From NCBI GenBank assembly GCA_026389335.1, contig JAPLIB010000004.1:1-39590 (forward strand): a stretch of 39,590 nucleotides of DNA, written 5' to 3'. The notes under the pieces are model-generated. The model searched no databases, had not been told where the DNA came from, and worked only from the letters and a program-made list of their open reading frames with translations. Of the stretch, positions 18,600 to 28,178 are shown piece by piece. The position numbers were made by a program, and so were the translations under genes. Position 1 is the stretch's first letter, and every line of letters begins with the position of its first letter. Source of the stretch: Cyanobacteriota bacterium (lineage in GTDB: Bacteria; Cyanobacteriota; Cyanobacteriia; PCC-6307; Cyanobiaceae).

Positions 18600-19962
18600 G
18601 GCTTTCGGCTTCGCCGTTGCAGAAGCCGTCGCGGGTCACCCGTTCCATAACGCCGTGGCGGCTGTTGACGCGCCGCAGGGCCACGAGGCTGCAGCTCCTG
18701 CCGGGCTCCACCGCCAGGCGGCGGCCGTCTTCCAGTTCCACCTCCCAGATGGCATCACTGAGGTTGCACAGCCCCAGCAGCGTCGGATCACTGGGATGGG
18801 CCGTGATCCGGGCCAGGGGCTGGTCCAGGGCCAGCGGCAGCAGTCGATCGAGATGGTGCGCCTGAATCTCGTTGCCGGCGGCGATCGCCACCAGGCCCCG
18901 GGGCAGCCGCAGCCAGGGGCCCTGGGGCAGTGGATTGCCGCAGCTCCAGCAGCCGGCGGCGCTCCCGATCGCCGGAAAGGCCTCCTGGCCGCAGGACGGG
19001 CAGAGCACACGCCGATCGAGGCTGGCGGCCAGGGCGGCGGTCCACTCGCCAGTGAGGGCACGCCGGCTCGGCTGTTTAAGGCCCGGGCCGAAGGTCTGCA
19101 GGAACAGCCGTTGCAGCGGTTCGGGATAGATCGGCCAGGTGATCAGGGCGGCGGCATGTTCAATCGGATCGGGCCGGTTGCGCGTGTCGATCGGATCGAA
19201 GATGAACACCGGATCTTCGCCGTAGAGGCGGCGCCGGGCCGGTTCGTCGAGGCAGCGGATCGCCTGCTCCAGGGCCCCTTTGAGCGGGTCATGGCGGGTT
19301 AGCAGCCGGAAGATCAGCACCGCCAGAGAAAACAGATCGCTGCTGGCTCCGGGCCGGGCCTGACCCAGCAGGATTTCCGGCGCCATGAAGCCCGGTGTGC
19401 CCAGCACGCTGCCGGGATCGCGGCCATCCACCGCCACGTTGTCGTTGTCGCAGATCAGGATGCGGCCGCTGCCGGGCTCGAGGAACAGGTTCCCCAGCGA
19501 GATGTCCTTGTAACAAAGGCCGCGCAGGTGCAAGGCGTGGAAGGCGTCGGCCAGGAAGAAGGCGGCCCGCAGCACGTTCTGCAGGCTGATCTCGATCCGA
19601 CCACCGGCATGGGCGCTGGCGCCCAGGAACGAGGGTGGTCGCAGCCGCATCAGGTAGCCGAAGCTCGGCTCCCGCAGGCGGATCTGGCTGCGACTGGCGG
19701 CAGTGGCACCCACCAGGGCAATCGGCCAGAGGAAGGCGCTGTTGGGGCTGGAGGCCTGGATGCTCTCCTCCAGGCGCCGCTGCAGATTCGGATCACGAGC
19801 GATGCAGGCCGGCCAATACCACTTCAGGGCCAGGCGTTCGCCACCCAGTTCCACCGCATACACCTGGCCCTGACTCCCCCCCCCGACGCCCTCCAGAATG
19901 CGCAGCTCTCGGGAGAGGCCCTCGAGCTGGAGGACGGCACCGATCGGCAGGATCCAGGTCAA
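18595..19962 (-). CDS. Ser/Thr protein kinase with C-terminal zinc ribbon (TerY-P type)
   Basis: This encodes 455 residues, apparently from TTG 19962; no ATG or GTG lies in frame between the FHA gene stop (19987) and it. Kinase motifs: Gly loop GGGSQGQVY (28-35), Lys 47 in LALKWYW, catalytic loop YKDISLGN (151-158; HRD changed to YKD, Asp 153 and Asn 158 kept), DND at 172-174 in place of DFG, and GTPGFMAPE. After the kinase domain come YGEDPVFIFDP and a four-Cys zinc ribbon (C321, C324, C338, C341), then a C-terminal domain of about 100 residues. Key catalytic residues remain, so activity is plausible despite the altered motifs. The likely partners are the FHA proteins upstream and the PP2C downstream. 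Confidence 0.9.
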   Translation of the reverse strand: MTWILPIGAVLQLEGLSRELRILEGVGGGSQGQVYAVELGGERLALKWYWPACIARDPNLQRRLEESIQASSPNSAFLWPIALVGATAASRSQIRLREPSFGYLMRLRPPSFLGASAHAGGRIEISLQNVLRAAFFLADAFHALHLRGLCYKDISLGNLFLEPGSGRILICDNDNVAVDGRDPGSVLGTPGFMAPEILLGQARPGASSDLFSLAVLIFRLLTRHDPLKGALEQAIRCLDEPARRRLYGEDPVFIFDPIDTRNRPDPIEHAAALITWPIYPEPLQRLFLQTFGPGLKQPSRRALTGEWTAALAASLDRRVLCPSCGQEAFPAIGSAAGCWSCGNPLPQGPWLRLPRGLVAIAAGNEIQAHHLDRLLPLALDQPLARITAHPSDPTLLGLCNLSDAIWEVELEDGRRLAVEPGRSCSLVALRRVNSRHGVMERVTRDGFCNGEAESR

Positions 19963-19986
19963 GGGATGGGGACGCGCCGGGCCGGA

Positions 19987-20649
19987 TCAGGGCCCCTGAC
20001 TCTGGCCGATCGCCCGGCGGATGCCATTGCGGTGAGCCAGGGCTGTGAGCCGGTTGCGGAAGCGATGGCGATGGGCCAGGCCGTCGTTGGTCACCACCTC
20101 CAGCAGGTGCTCCTTACGGGCACCCAGCAGCATCCAGCCCGCCAGGGCCAGCAGCTCCAGGGGCCAGAACAGCAGCGGCAGGGGCAGCAGCAGCAGGCCG
20201 CCCAGGCAGAGCAACAACCACCAGCTGAAGATGTGGGGATAGAGGGCGCGGCTTTCCACCCGCACGGAGCGAATCGCCGCCGCGCTCAGGCGCTGATCGC
20301 CCACATCGATGCTGAGGGGATCGGGCCCTGCCGCCTGCGCGGCGCCGCAGCGGAACACCAACACAGGTCCGCTGCTGCCGAGGCGAATCTCATCGCCGTC
20401 GCCCAGCGGGCGGCACTGGCGCACCCGCACCCCTTCCAGCCAGGTGCCATTGGCGCTGCCCAGATCGCACACCAACCACTGGTTGCCCGTGCGGGAACGG
20501 CGCACCTGGGCATGCTGACGCGACAGCCCCGCCGCCTCCGGCAGGCAGAGGCCGTTGTCCGGAGCCCGCCCGATGGTGAGGCCCTTGGCGGGGTCCAGGT
20601 TGACCCGCCGCCGCGGATTGTCCCGCAGTTCGAGGCTGGCGAACTGCAT
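19987..20649 (-). CDS. FHA-domain membrane protein
   Basis: This encodes 220 residues from ATG 20649. FHA domains bind phosphothreonine; here the N-terminal domain (about residues 20-100) has the expected GR (LTIGRAPDN), SRQH (LSRQHAQV) and NGT (GSANGTWLEG) motifs. A hydrophobic hairpin follows (FSWWLLLCLGGLLLLPLPLL and a second segment), then a basic helical tail. The ATG overlaps the stop of the gene upstream by one base (TGATG), and the kinase begins shortly after its stop in the same frame. It likely recruits a phosphorylated partner to the membrane; the kinase itself or the FHA-PBP neighbour are candidates. Confidence 0.87.
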   Translation of the reverse strand: MQFASLELRDNPRRRVNLDPAKGLTIGRAPDNGLCLPEAAGLSRQHAQVRRSRTGNQWLVCDLGSANGTWLEGVRVRQCRPLGDGDEIRLGSSGPVLVFRCGAAQAAGPDPLSIDVGDQRLSAAAIRSVRVESRALYPHIFSWWLLLCLGGLLLLPLPLLFWPLELLALAGWMLLGARKEHLLEVVTNDGLAHRHRFRNRLTALAHRNGIRRAIGQSQGP

Positions 20650-20969
20650 CAGCCCCCACCCCCAGGACCACCGCCACTACGGCGCTGCCACCCGTGGCGC
20701 CGCCACCCGTGGCCCTGCCACCAGTGACGCCAGTCGGCCGCAATCTCGGCGCGCAGGCCCGGTTCCCCTTCCCGCCAGGGCCTCACCCGGCCGGGGAACA
20801 ACAGGGCGATCGCCGCCAGCAGCAGGCCGATCAGCAGCATCAGCAGCAGCACCCAGCCCGGTAGGGCCCCGACCCAGGTGGCCGCAAAGCTGGCCCGGAT
20901 CGCGTAGACGGCCACGGTGAGGGCAATCCAGATGCGGAAGGGGGCCCAGGGATCCCGGCGACGCTCCAC
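20649..20969 (-). CDS. Small membrane protein heading the FHA-kinase operon
   Basis: This encodes 106 residues from GTG 20969. It has two hydrophobic segments (IWIALTVAVYAIRASFAA and WVLLLMLLIGLLLAAIALLF) and a Trp/Arg/Gly-rich basic tail (WRHWWQGHGW...). I do not recognise a family. Its stop is fused to the FHA gene start (TGATG) and it lies 53 bp from the divergent PBP start, so it is the first gene of the minus-strand unit and shares a promoter region with the PBP. Confidence 0.65.
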   Translation of the reverse strand: MERRRDPWAPFRIWIALTVAVYAIRASFAATWVGALPGWVLLLMLLIGLLLAAIALLFPGRVRPWREGEPGLRAEIAADWRHWWQGHGWRRHGWQRRSGGGPGGGG

Positions 20970-21022
20970 CCAGGGGCTCGTGATCGTTGTGGCTAGCGTA
21001 TCGGCTCCTCCAGATCCCAGGG
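20970..21022. promoter_or_regulatory. Shared divergent promoter region of the FHA-kinase operon and FHA-PBP
   Basis: Only 53 bp separate the GTG start of the minus-strand operon from the ATG of the PBP gene, so promoters must overlap each other or the coding ends. Boxes were not clear. The arrangement implies coordinated expression. Confidence 0.45.
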
Positions 21023-23260
21023 ATGCCCGAGCCGGTCGCGCCCGGTGCCGCCTGGTCCGCCCTTGGGCGCGCCTTGCTCAGCGGCCCTGTGGCCAGGCGG
21101 CCCCAGGCGCTGGCCAAGGCCCTGCGGCGTCTGCGCCAGCGCCGCGCCTGGTTGGAGCTCTGGCAGGGGGACATATGCCGCCAACGCCTGCCGCTGGGGG
21201 AGGGCCGCTATCGCATCGGCCGGGATCCCCAGCTGGAGCTGCCGGTTGAGGGCAACGGCATCAGCCGGGTGCACGGAATTGTCGAGAAGCAGCGACCCCA
21301 GGCCCGGGACTATCGCTTCGAGGACTTCGGCTCTGCCAATGGAGTGTTCTGGCAAGACCGACGGATCCGCAGCATCGATCTGCGCCATGGCGATCAGCTG
21401 CAGCTCGGCTCCCCTTTGCGGGCAGAGGCCCCCACCCTGCGCTACTGCCAACCGCGCAGCCCGCTGGAACAGGCCATCCACTGGGGTGGGGTGGGCCTGC
21501 TGGGGGGCTCGGCGATTGCTCTCTCGCTGCTGCTGGCGGCGACCACCGTCGCTGGTGGCTCCAGCATCCGCGCCATCGGCGGGCCCGTGCGCATCGTCGC
21601 CGACAACGGCCGCCAGATCGATGCGGCCGAGGGGGCGCCCGTGGCGCTGCCGTCCCTGGACGCCTATCCCCTGCAGTTGCGTCAGGCCTTGATGGCATCG
21701 GAGGAGGCGCGCTTCGGCTGGAACAGCGGCATCGATCTGTTCGGCACCCTGCGATCAGCCCTGCGCGGCACCGGTGGCGGCAGCGGTCTCACCCAGCAGG
21801 TGGCCCGCATGTATTACCCCGCCGTCGGCAATGACGTGAGTGTGGCCCGCAAGCTGCGGGAGCTGGGGGTGGCCTGGCAGCTGGAGGCGGGCTTCAGCAA
21901 GAACCGCATCCTCAAGATGTATCTCGATCGGGCCTATCTCGGCCTGGGAACTGAGGGTTTCGAGCAGGCGGCCCAGCTGTATTTCCGCAAGTCAGCCCGC
22001 AAGCTCGATGTCTCGGAAGCCGCTTTTCTGGTCGGTCTGCTGCCCAATCCCAATGGCTACAGCCCCTGCAACAGCAAGGATCCGACCGCCGGACGGGAGC
22101 GCCGCGATCTGGTGTTGCGGCTGATGCAGCAGGAGGGCTATCTCTCCGATCAGCAGCTGATCGATGCCCTGCGCCGCCCGCTGAACATCGACCCCTCCGC
22201 CTGCCGGGAGTCGACCCTGATCAGTTATCCCTATTTCAGCGACTACGTGCTCGGTGAACTGGAGGGGCGGCGCTTCGGCCTCAAGCTCAGGGATGAGCAG
22301 CTGGGTGGCAACTACCAGGTGGTGAGCACGATTGATCCCCGCATGCAGGCGATTGCCCAGAAACAGCTGGGCCGCTTCCTGCAGGGGCCGGCCGCCGGCG
22401 TGGGGCTCACCCAGGGAGCCCTGATCTCCCTCGATATCGCCACCGGCGAGATCCTGGCCTATGTGGGCGGCGGCGACTATGCCCGCTCCAGCTTCGATCG
22501 GGTGCAGGCGCTGCGGCAGCCAGGCTCCACCTTCAAGCTGTTCACCTATCTGGCGGCGCTCACGGCCGATCTGGATCTCAACGAACCCGTCTCCTGTGCG
22601 CCGTTGGGCTATGTGGCCGGTTGCCAGCACGGGCCGGTGGGCCCGACGGGACGGATCAGCTACGCCGATGGTCTCACCTTTTCGGAGAACGTAGTGGCCC
22701 TGCGGCTGGCCGAACGGGTGGGACTGAACAAGGTGATCGAACAGGCGCGGCGGCTGGGCATCAGCACCCCGCTCGATCCCAGTTACACCATGGTGTTGGG
22801 CGGCAAGGAGACCTACCTCTACGAGCTGGCCAGGGCCTATGCCGTGGTGGCCAACGGCGGCCGCTCGGTACCGATGCATGGTGTCCGCCGCATCTACGAC
22901 CTGGGCATCTGTCCTTCGATCGACACCCTGGCCCAATGTCCGGCCAGCGGGGTCACCACCCCGATCGGCGAGCGGTCGCGGCAGCTGCTGGAGCCGGCGG
23001 TGGCCGCCGCCATGGACCGGCAACTGCGCCGGGTTGTGAGTGAGGGCACCGGGCGGGCCGCGGCCGGCGTCGCCGATGCCCGTGGCAAGACCGGTACCAC
23101 CAACGACGGCGTTGATGTGCTGTTCATCGGCTATTCGCCGGCGCTGGGGATCCTCACCGGCATCTGGATGGGCAACGACGACAACACTCCAGCCCAGGCG
23201 GCTTCCGGCGCCCTGGTGGCCGATCTCTGGGGGCGCTACATGCGGGCTGTGGCCAGCTGA
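21023..23260 (+). CDS. Class A penicillin-binding protein with N-terminal FHA domain
   Basis: This encodes 745 residues from ATG 21023. Order: a basic N-terminal region, an FHA domain (about residues 45-135: YRIGRDPQL, ISRVHGIV, GSANGVFW), one membrane helix (GVGLLGGSAIALSLLLAATT), a GT51 glycosyltransferase domain (ASEEARFGWNSGID, GSGLTQQVARMYY, RAYLGLGTEGFEQAA), then the transpeptidase with PGSTFKLF (SxxK), SENVVAL (SxN) and GKTGTTND (KTG). It should polymerise and cross-link peptidoglycan outside the membrane, with the FHA domain in the cytoplasm as a phosphothreonine sensor. It is divergent from the FHA-kinase operon across 53 bp, so the kinase and PP2C are the obvious candidates to control it. 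Confidence 0.95.
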   Translation: MPEPVAPGAAWSALGRALLSGPVARRPQALAKALRRLRQRRAWLELWQGDICRQRLPLGEGRYRIGRDPQLELPVEGNGISRVHGIVEKQRPQARDYRFEDFGSANGVFWQDRRIRSIDLRHGDQLQLGSPLRAEAPTLRYCQPRSPLEQAIHWGGVGLLGGSAIALSLLLAATTVAGGSSIRAIGGPVRIVADNGRQIDAAEGAPVALPSLDAYPLQLRQALMASEEARFGWNSGIDLFGTLRSALRGTGGGSGLTQQVARMYYPAVGNDVSVARKLRELGVAWQLEAGFSKNRILKMYLDRAYLGLGTEGFEQAAQLYFRKSARKLDVSEAAFLVGLLPNPNGYSPCNSKDPTAGRERRDLVLRLMQQEGYLSDQQLIDALRRPLNIDPSACRESTLISYPYFSDYVLGELEGRRFGLKLRDEQLGGNYQVVSTIDPRMQAIAQKQLGRFLQGPAAGVGLTQGALISLDIATGEILAYVGGGDYARSSFDRVQALRQPGSTFKLFTYLAALTADLDLNEPVSCAPLGYVAGCQHGPVGPTGRISYADGLTFSENVVALRLAERVGLNKVIEQARRLGISTPLDPSYTMVLGGKETYLYELARAYAVVANGGRSVPMHGVRRIYDLGICPSIDTLAQCPASGVTTPIGERSRQLLEPAVAAAMDRQLRRVVSEGTGRAAAGVADARGKTGTTNDGVDVLFIGYSPALGILTGIWMGNDDNTPAQAASGALVADLWGRYMRAVAS

Positions 23261-23282
23261 GGCCTGGTGCCGCTCAGCGGGT

Positions 23283-24443
23283 TCAGCCCCCCGGCCGGAC
23301 CTTGAAGGCGGCCTCGGCCAGATCCGAGCCCCAGGTCAGCAGTCCCCAGCCCAGTCCCAGCAGCGTGCCCCACCACCAGGTGCTGCACCAGAGTCGCTCG
23401 CTCGGTCGGCTGGCATCCGTGGGCGCCGCGCGGGGCAACTGCCAGCCGAGCTGCAGCGCTCCGTACACCACCAGCAACACCCAGGCGGGGATCGATTCGG
23501 GGCCCAGGCGGAAGCCCAGTTCCTGCCAGCGCAGCAGGCTGAGGATTGCCGCCATGCTGATCAGGGCCGCGATCGCCCCCGTCGCTCCGCACCACTGCCG
23601 TTGGGCCACTCCCAGCCGCCTGGCCAACAGGGCGGCCAGGGCGTTGGTGGCCAGGCTCATGAGGCTGTAGCGCAGCACCACATCCGCCAGCGACAGGGGC
23701 GAGGGGCCCAGCAGCACCAGCAACAGCAGCACGTTGACCAGCGCTTCGGCGTGGCGGCCATGGATCCAGGGAGAGCTGAGCCAGCACCAGGCCCGGCGCG
23801 GATCGCCACTGCGGCTGAGGTTCAGCAGACCGCGCCGTCTCAGCCGCCGCAGCGGTCCGAGGCTCAGCGCCTGAACCAGGGCCAGGCTGAGGGCCAGCAC
23901 CACGCCACCACTCCAGCTCCAGCGATCGAACACGGCCTGGTCGAGTTTGCCGGCGGCCCAGGCCAGCACCAGGCTGAAGCTGGCGGCCAGGGCCAGTCCC
24001 GCTCCCAAAGCCTGGAGGTCGCGGCCAAAACCTGGCCCGAGCACCTGCCGCCAGGGGCGACGGCTGGGGGCGGGTGGCTGCTGATCAGCTGACTCCGACG
24101 CCTCAACAGCGGGCTGGGGCTGGGGGCTGGCGGCGGCGGGCGGCGTGATGCCGGTGGCGGCTTCGATCAGGTCGTGCAGTTCGGCCAGCACCGCCGGCGT
24201 GTAGGTGCGAGCCAGGTGGCTGGAGAGCGCTTCCACCGCCGTGACGCTGGGTTGGGCGCGGCGCTGCAGCAGCTGACGCAGCAGCGGCTGGCTGGCAAGA
24301 TCGCGCACGGGCCCCTTGAGGCCCTCCTCCGCCCCGAGGGCATCCACCAGCCGGTTAGCGAGGGCCTGGCCGTTGTCGAGGCCAAGATTGCCGCTCTCCA
24401 GCCAGCTGCGCAGCTTCAGGCCCAGTTCGCGCCCCGTTCCCAT
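23283..24443 (-). CDS. Rhomboid-like multi-pass membrane protein, probably not a protease
   Basis: This encodes 386 residues from ATG 24443. Residues about 1-140 are soluble and helical with a Pro/Ala/Gln-rich linker; the rest has six or more hydrophobic segments. The order of WIHGRHAEALVNVLLLLV and later WCGATGAIAALIS resembles rhomboid segments TM2 and TM4, but the catalytic Ser of GxSG is Thr (GATG) and the His four residues before the Asn is Glu. That suggests a rhomboid-like pseudoprotease, or an unrelated membrane family. It converges on the PBP gene with 22 bp between stops and lies 24 bp after the transaldolase gene start side on the same strand. Confidence 0.6.
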   Translation of the reverse strand: MGTGRELGLKLRSWLESGNLGLDNGQALANRLVDALGAEEGLKGPVRDLASQPLLRQLLQRRAQPSVTAVEALSSHLARTYTPAVLAELHDLIEAATGITPPAAASPQPQPAVEASESADQQPPAPSRRPWRQVLGPGFGRDLQALGAGLALAASFSLVLAWAAGKLDQAVFDRWSWSGGVVLALSLALVQALSLGPLRRLRRRGLLNLSRSGDPRRAWCWLSSPWIHGRHAEALVNVLLLLVLLGPSPLSLADVVLRYSLMSLATNALAALLARRLGVAQRQWCGATGAIAALISMAAILSLLRWQELGFRLGPESIPAWVLLVVYGALQLGWQLPRAAPTDASRPSERLWCSTWWWGTLLGLGWGLLTWGSDLAEAAFKVRPGG

Positions 24444-24467
24444 CCGAGCGACCGATGTGGCGTGAGC

Positions 24468-25136
24468 TTAGGAACTGGTGCCGCCGGCATCGGCGTCAAA
24501 GTGCAGGGCGGCGGCGGCGGTGGCCTCATTGGCGAACAACCCCGCGGCCAGGGCGGGACTGATCGTGAAGGTGGAGAGCCCCGCCGCCGCCAGTCGCATC
24601 AGATCAGCGGGTTGCCTGAGGCTGGCCACCAGCAGACGCACGGAGGAGCCCAGCCCCTCGAGGCAGCGCTGCATGGCCACCAGCTCCGCCTCGCCATCAC
24701 GACCCTGATCGTTGATACGACCGAGATAGGGAGCGATGTAGGCAGCACCAAGAGCCGCCGCGATCAGCACCTGGGGCACCTCGTAGCAGGCGGTGAGGGT
24801 CACCGGCACATCGGCGGCGATCAGCGCCTGGGCGGCGGCGGCTCCCGGGCGGGTCACCGGCAGTTTCACGGTGATCTGGCCGGGGGCCAGGGCGGCCAGC
24901 TGACGGCCGCAGGCCAGGTAGCTGGCGGCATCGCCGCCCCAGGCCTGCAGATGCAGCTCGCGGCAGCCCAGATCCTGGGCCCGCTGGCTGAGCTCTCGCA
25001 GGTGCTCCAAGCAGCAGGGCTGGCCGGCCTGCTTCAGCAGAGTGGGGTTGGTTGTGATTCCATGGAACAAGCCCGAGGGCAGCCACTGGCTCCAGGCCTC
25101 GGGATCAGCCGAATCGAGAAACAGGCGCAAACGCAT
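24468..25136 (-). CDS. Transaldolase / fructose-6-phosphate aldolase family protein
   Basis: This encodes 222 residues, the length of the short (TalC/FSA-type) branch. Family features are LRLFLDSADPEAW at the start, GITTNPTLLKQAG, the Schiff-base Lys in ITVKLPVT, VPVTLTACYEVPQ, and YIAPYLGRINDQGRDG. These enzymes move or cleave dihydroxyacetone units of sugar phosphates. The assignment to transaldolase or aldolase activity cannot be made from sequence alone. Its stop is 24 bp before the rhomboid-like gene start, so they may be co-transcribed. Three 16-bp repeats lie just upstream of the start. Confidence 0.88.
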   Translation of the reverse strand: MRLRLFLDSADPEAWSQWLPSGLFHGITTNPTLLKQAGQPCCLEHLRELSQRAQDLGCRELHLQAWGGDAASYLACGRQLAALAPGQITVKLPVTRPGAAAAQALIAADVPVTLTACYEVPQVLIAAALGAAYIAPYLGRINDQGRDGEAELVAMQRCLEGLGSSVRLLVASLRQPADLMRLAAAGLSTFTISPALAAGLFANEATAAAALHFDADAGGTSS

Positions 25137-25662
25137 GGGGCAAGGCCGTAGAGCATCAGTCTCAGCGAAGCGGGGTCTCAGCGAAGCGGGGTCTCAGCGA
25201 AGCAGGGCCGCAGCACGCTTCTTGCAGCCACCCAAGACCGGGCAATGACCACCTTGAAGCAACTGCTGAAAACCGGTCTTGGCCACGGTGCGCCCCTTCG
25301 CCAACCAGGGACCCAGTCAGCACCAGCCCTTCCACGGCCACCAGCAGAACAGGCAGAGCTGCCGAGGGGTTGTTCAACGCTCTCGAAAGGGGATCAGGAA
25401 GAATCGCCGCCTTCGCTCACCCTTCACCCTTGGCCAGAACAGGCAAGTTGCCGTCGCGGATCTAACCTCGCGTGACTAGTGAGATTCAGAATTGGTCGAG
25501 GCATCTTATAAATGCCGAAAACAATGCCCATCCTCGGGGAACTGCAGAGCGCCTGGTAAAAGCCAAAATAGAAGATAGCCTCGGACTCCTGGCAGGCGAT
25601 CCGGGGCTGGGGGATCCAAGACTCCAAGGCGAGGAGCAGGAGATCCGGCTGAGTGCCGCTGC
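25137..25662. other. 526-bp gap between the transaldolase and atpC genes
   Basis: No convincing gene is seen. The left part has three 16-bp repeats; the region 25470-25570 is AT-rich compared with its surroundings. A 6-bp inverted repeat (GCTGAG at 25648, CTCAGC at 25662) overlaps the atpC stop. It likely holds the transaldolase promoter and atpC 3' end. Confidence 0.45.
25160..25207. repeat. 16-bp tandem repeat (3 copies) upstream of the transaldolase gene
   Basis: tctcagcgaagcgggg occurs at 25160 and 25176 perfectly, and at 25192 with one change. It begins 24 bp upstream of the transaldolase ATG, so it is in its promoter or leader. Confidence 0.9.
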
Positions 25663-26070
25663 TCAGCTGCCGCGGACGGCCGCCACACGGGCCCGGGCCT
25701 GGGACAGGGCTTGCTGCGCTTTCACTTTGGCCGGGCTGGCGGGCTGGCCATCGAGGGCGGCAACCGCCAGTTGGGCTGCTTCGAAGGCCTTCTCAGCGGC
25801 GGCCGGATCAATGCTGCTGGCGAGTTCGGCAGCATTGACCAGCACGGTGACCTGATTGGCTTCCACTTCGGCAAAGCCACCCATCAGGGCGATCGAACTC
25901 CAGGTGGAGCCTTCACGCACCCGCAGCACACCGCTATCGAGCGCGGTGAGCAAGGAAACGTGGCCGGTGAGGATGCCCACCTGGCCGGATATGCTGGGGA
26001 GAATCACTTCGTCGGCGGTGCCGTCGAAGACACTCTGGTCGGGAGCGAGGACGCGAAGGGTGAGAGTCAT
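25663..26070 (-). CDS. atpC: ATP synthase F1 epsilon subunit
   Basis: The epsilon subunit is part of the rotor of F1 and limits ATP hydrolysis. The 135-residue protein shows the N-terminal beta-sandwich (LTLRVLAPDQSVFDGTADEV, then LPSISGQVGILTGHVSLL, GGFAEVEANQVTVLV) and the C-terminal two-helix tail (AAAEKAFEAAQLAVAAL...). The length is normal. It follows atpD by 4 bp, the usual cyanobacterial atpB-atpE (beta-epsilon) pair separate from the main atp operon. Confidence 0.96.
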   Translation of the reverse strand: MTLTLRVLAPDQSVFDGTADEVILPSISGQVGILTGHVSLLTALDSGVLRVREGSTWSSIALMGGFAEVEANQVTVLVNAAELASSIDPAAAEKAFEAAQLAVAALDGQPASPAKVKAQQALSQARARVAAVRGS

Positions 26071-26074
26071 CGGA

Positions 26075-27604
<1,530 letters not shown>

Positions 27605-27757
27605 TTAACACTGCGTCAGACCCCAGTGGACGACCGCCGCCGCAGCGGATCCAGGGGCTGCCGCGGCAGTCCCGACCCAGTGCCGATCCGCCGTGGAGCC
27701 GCGCCCCCGCAGCGCACCTGGGCGGACTGCGAGCTGGGGACCAGCTCAGGCGGGAAA

Positions 27758-27812
27758 GGTGGCCGAAAGCGGTGGGGCGAAAACGGTGGACCAAAAACGG
27801 TGGGCCGAAGCC
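27758..27812. repeat. 14-bp tandem repeat (4 copies) in the atpD-groES gap
   Basis: Units of the form ggtgg(n)c(c/g)(a)aaaac start at 27758 (13 bp), 27771, 27785 and 27799. They are noncoding and about 220-270 bp from the atpD start. Confidence 0.8.
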
Positions 27813-28035
27813 GCCACCGGAACCAGCCACCAGGCACCCGTGGCGACAACGAGTGGTGCAGACAGTTCGTGGTGCAGAAAGTGAATCCGGCAGTGAATCT
27901 GGGAGTGGCTCCGGAAACAGCGCCGACATACACGCCGGCAGGGGGCCAATCAAGGAGCGAACGGGGTGATCACGGCTACCGGTTCGGTCACCCGAACTGC
28001 AGCCCCCTGGCGACAAGAGCGTTCCGGCGCATAGG

Positions 28036-28062
28036 TTGGCAGTCGAAGGGCGCGAGTGCTAG
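28036..28062. promoter_or_regulatory. CIRCE-like operator (HrcA site) upstream of groES
   Basis: TTGGCAGTC, nine bases, GAGTGCTAG. Compared with the CIRCE consensus TTAGCACTC-N9-GAGTGCTAA the left arm matches 7 of 9 and the right arm 8 of 9, with the exact spacer. It lies 117 bp before the groES ATG. HrcA repression of groESL through CIRCE is established in cyanobacteria. Confidence 0.85.
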
Positions 28063-28178
28063 CGCGTCCTCATCGGTGGCTTCTGCCCCGCCTCCAGGCG
28101 TCGAATTCTCGACCTGAGGCCCTGGGTTCGCCGCTGGCTCCGCGTTCACCCCTTTCGCGAATACCCAACCTTTTATCC

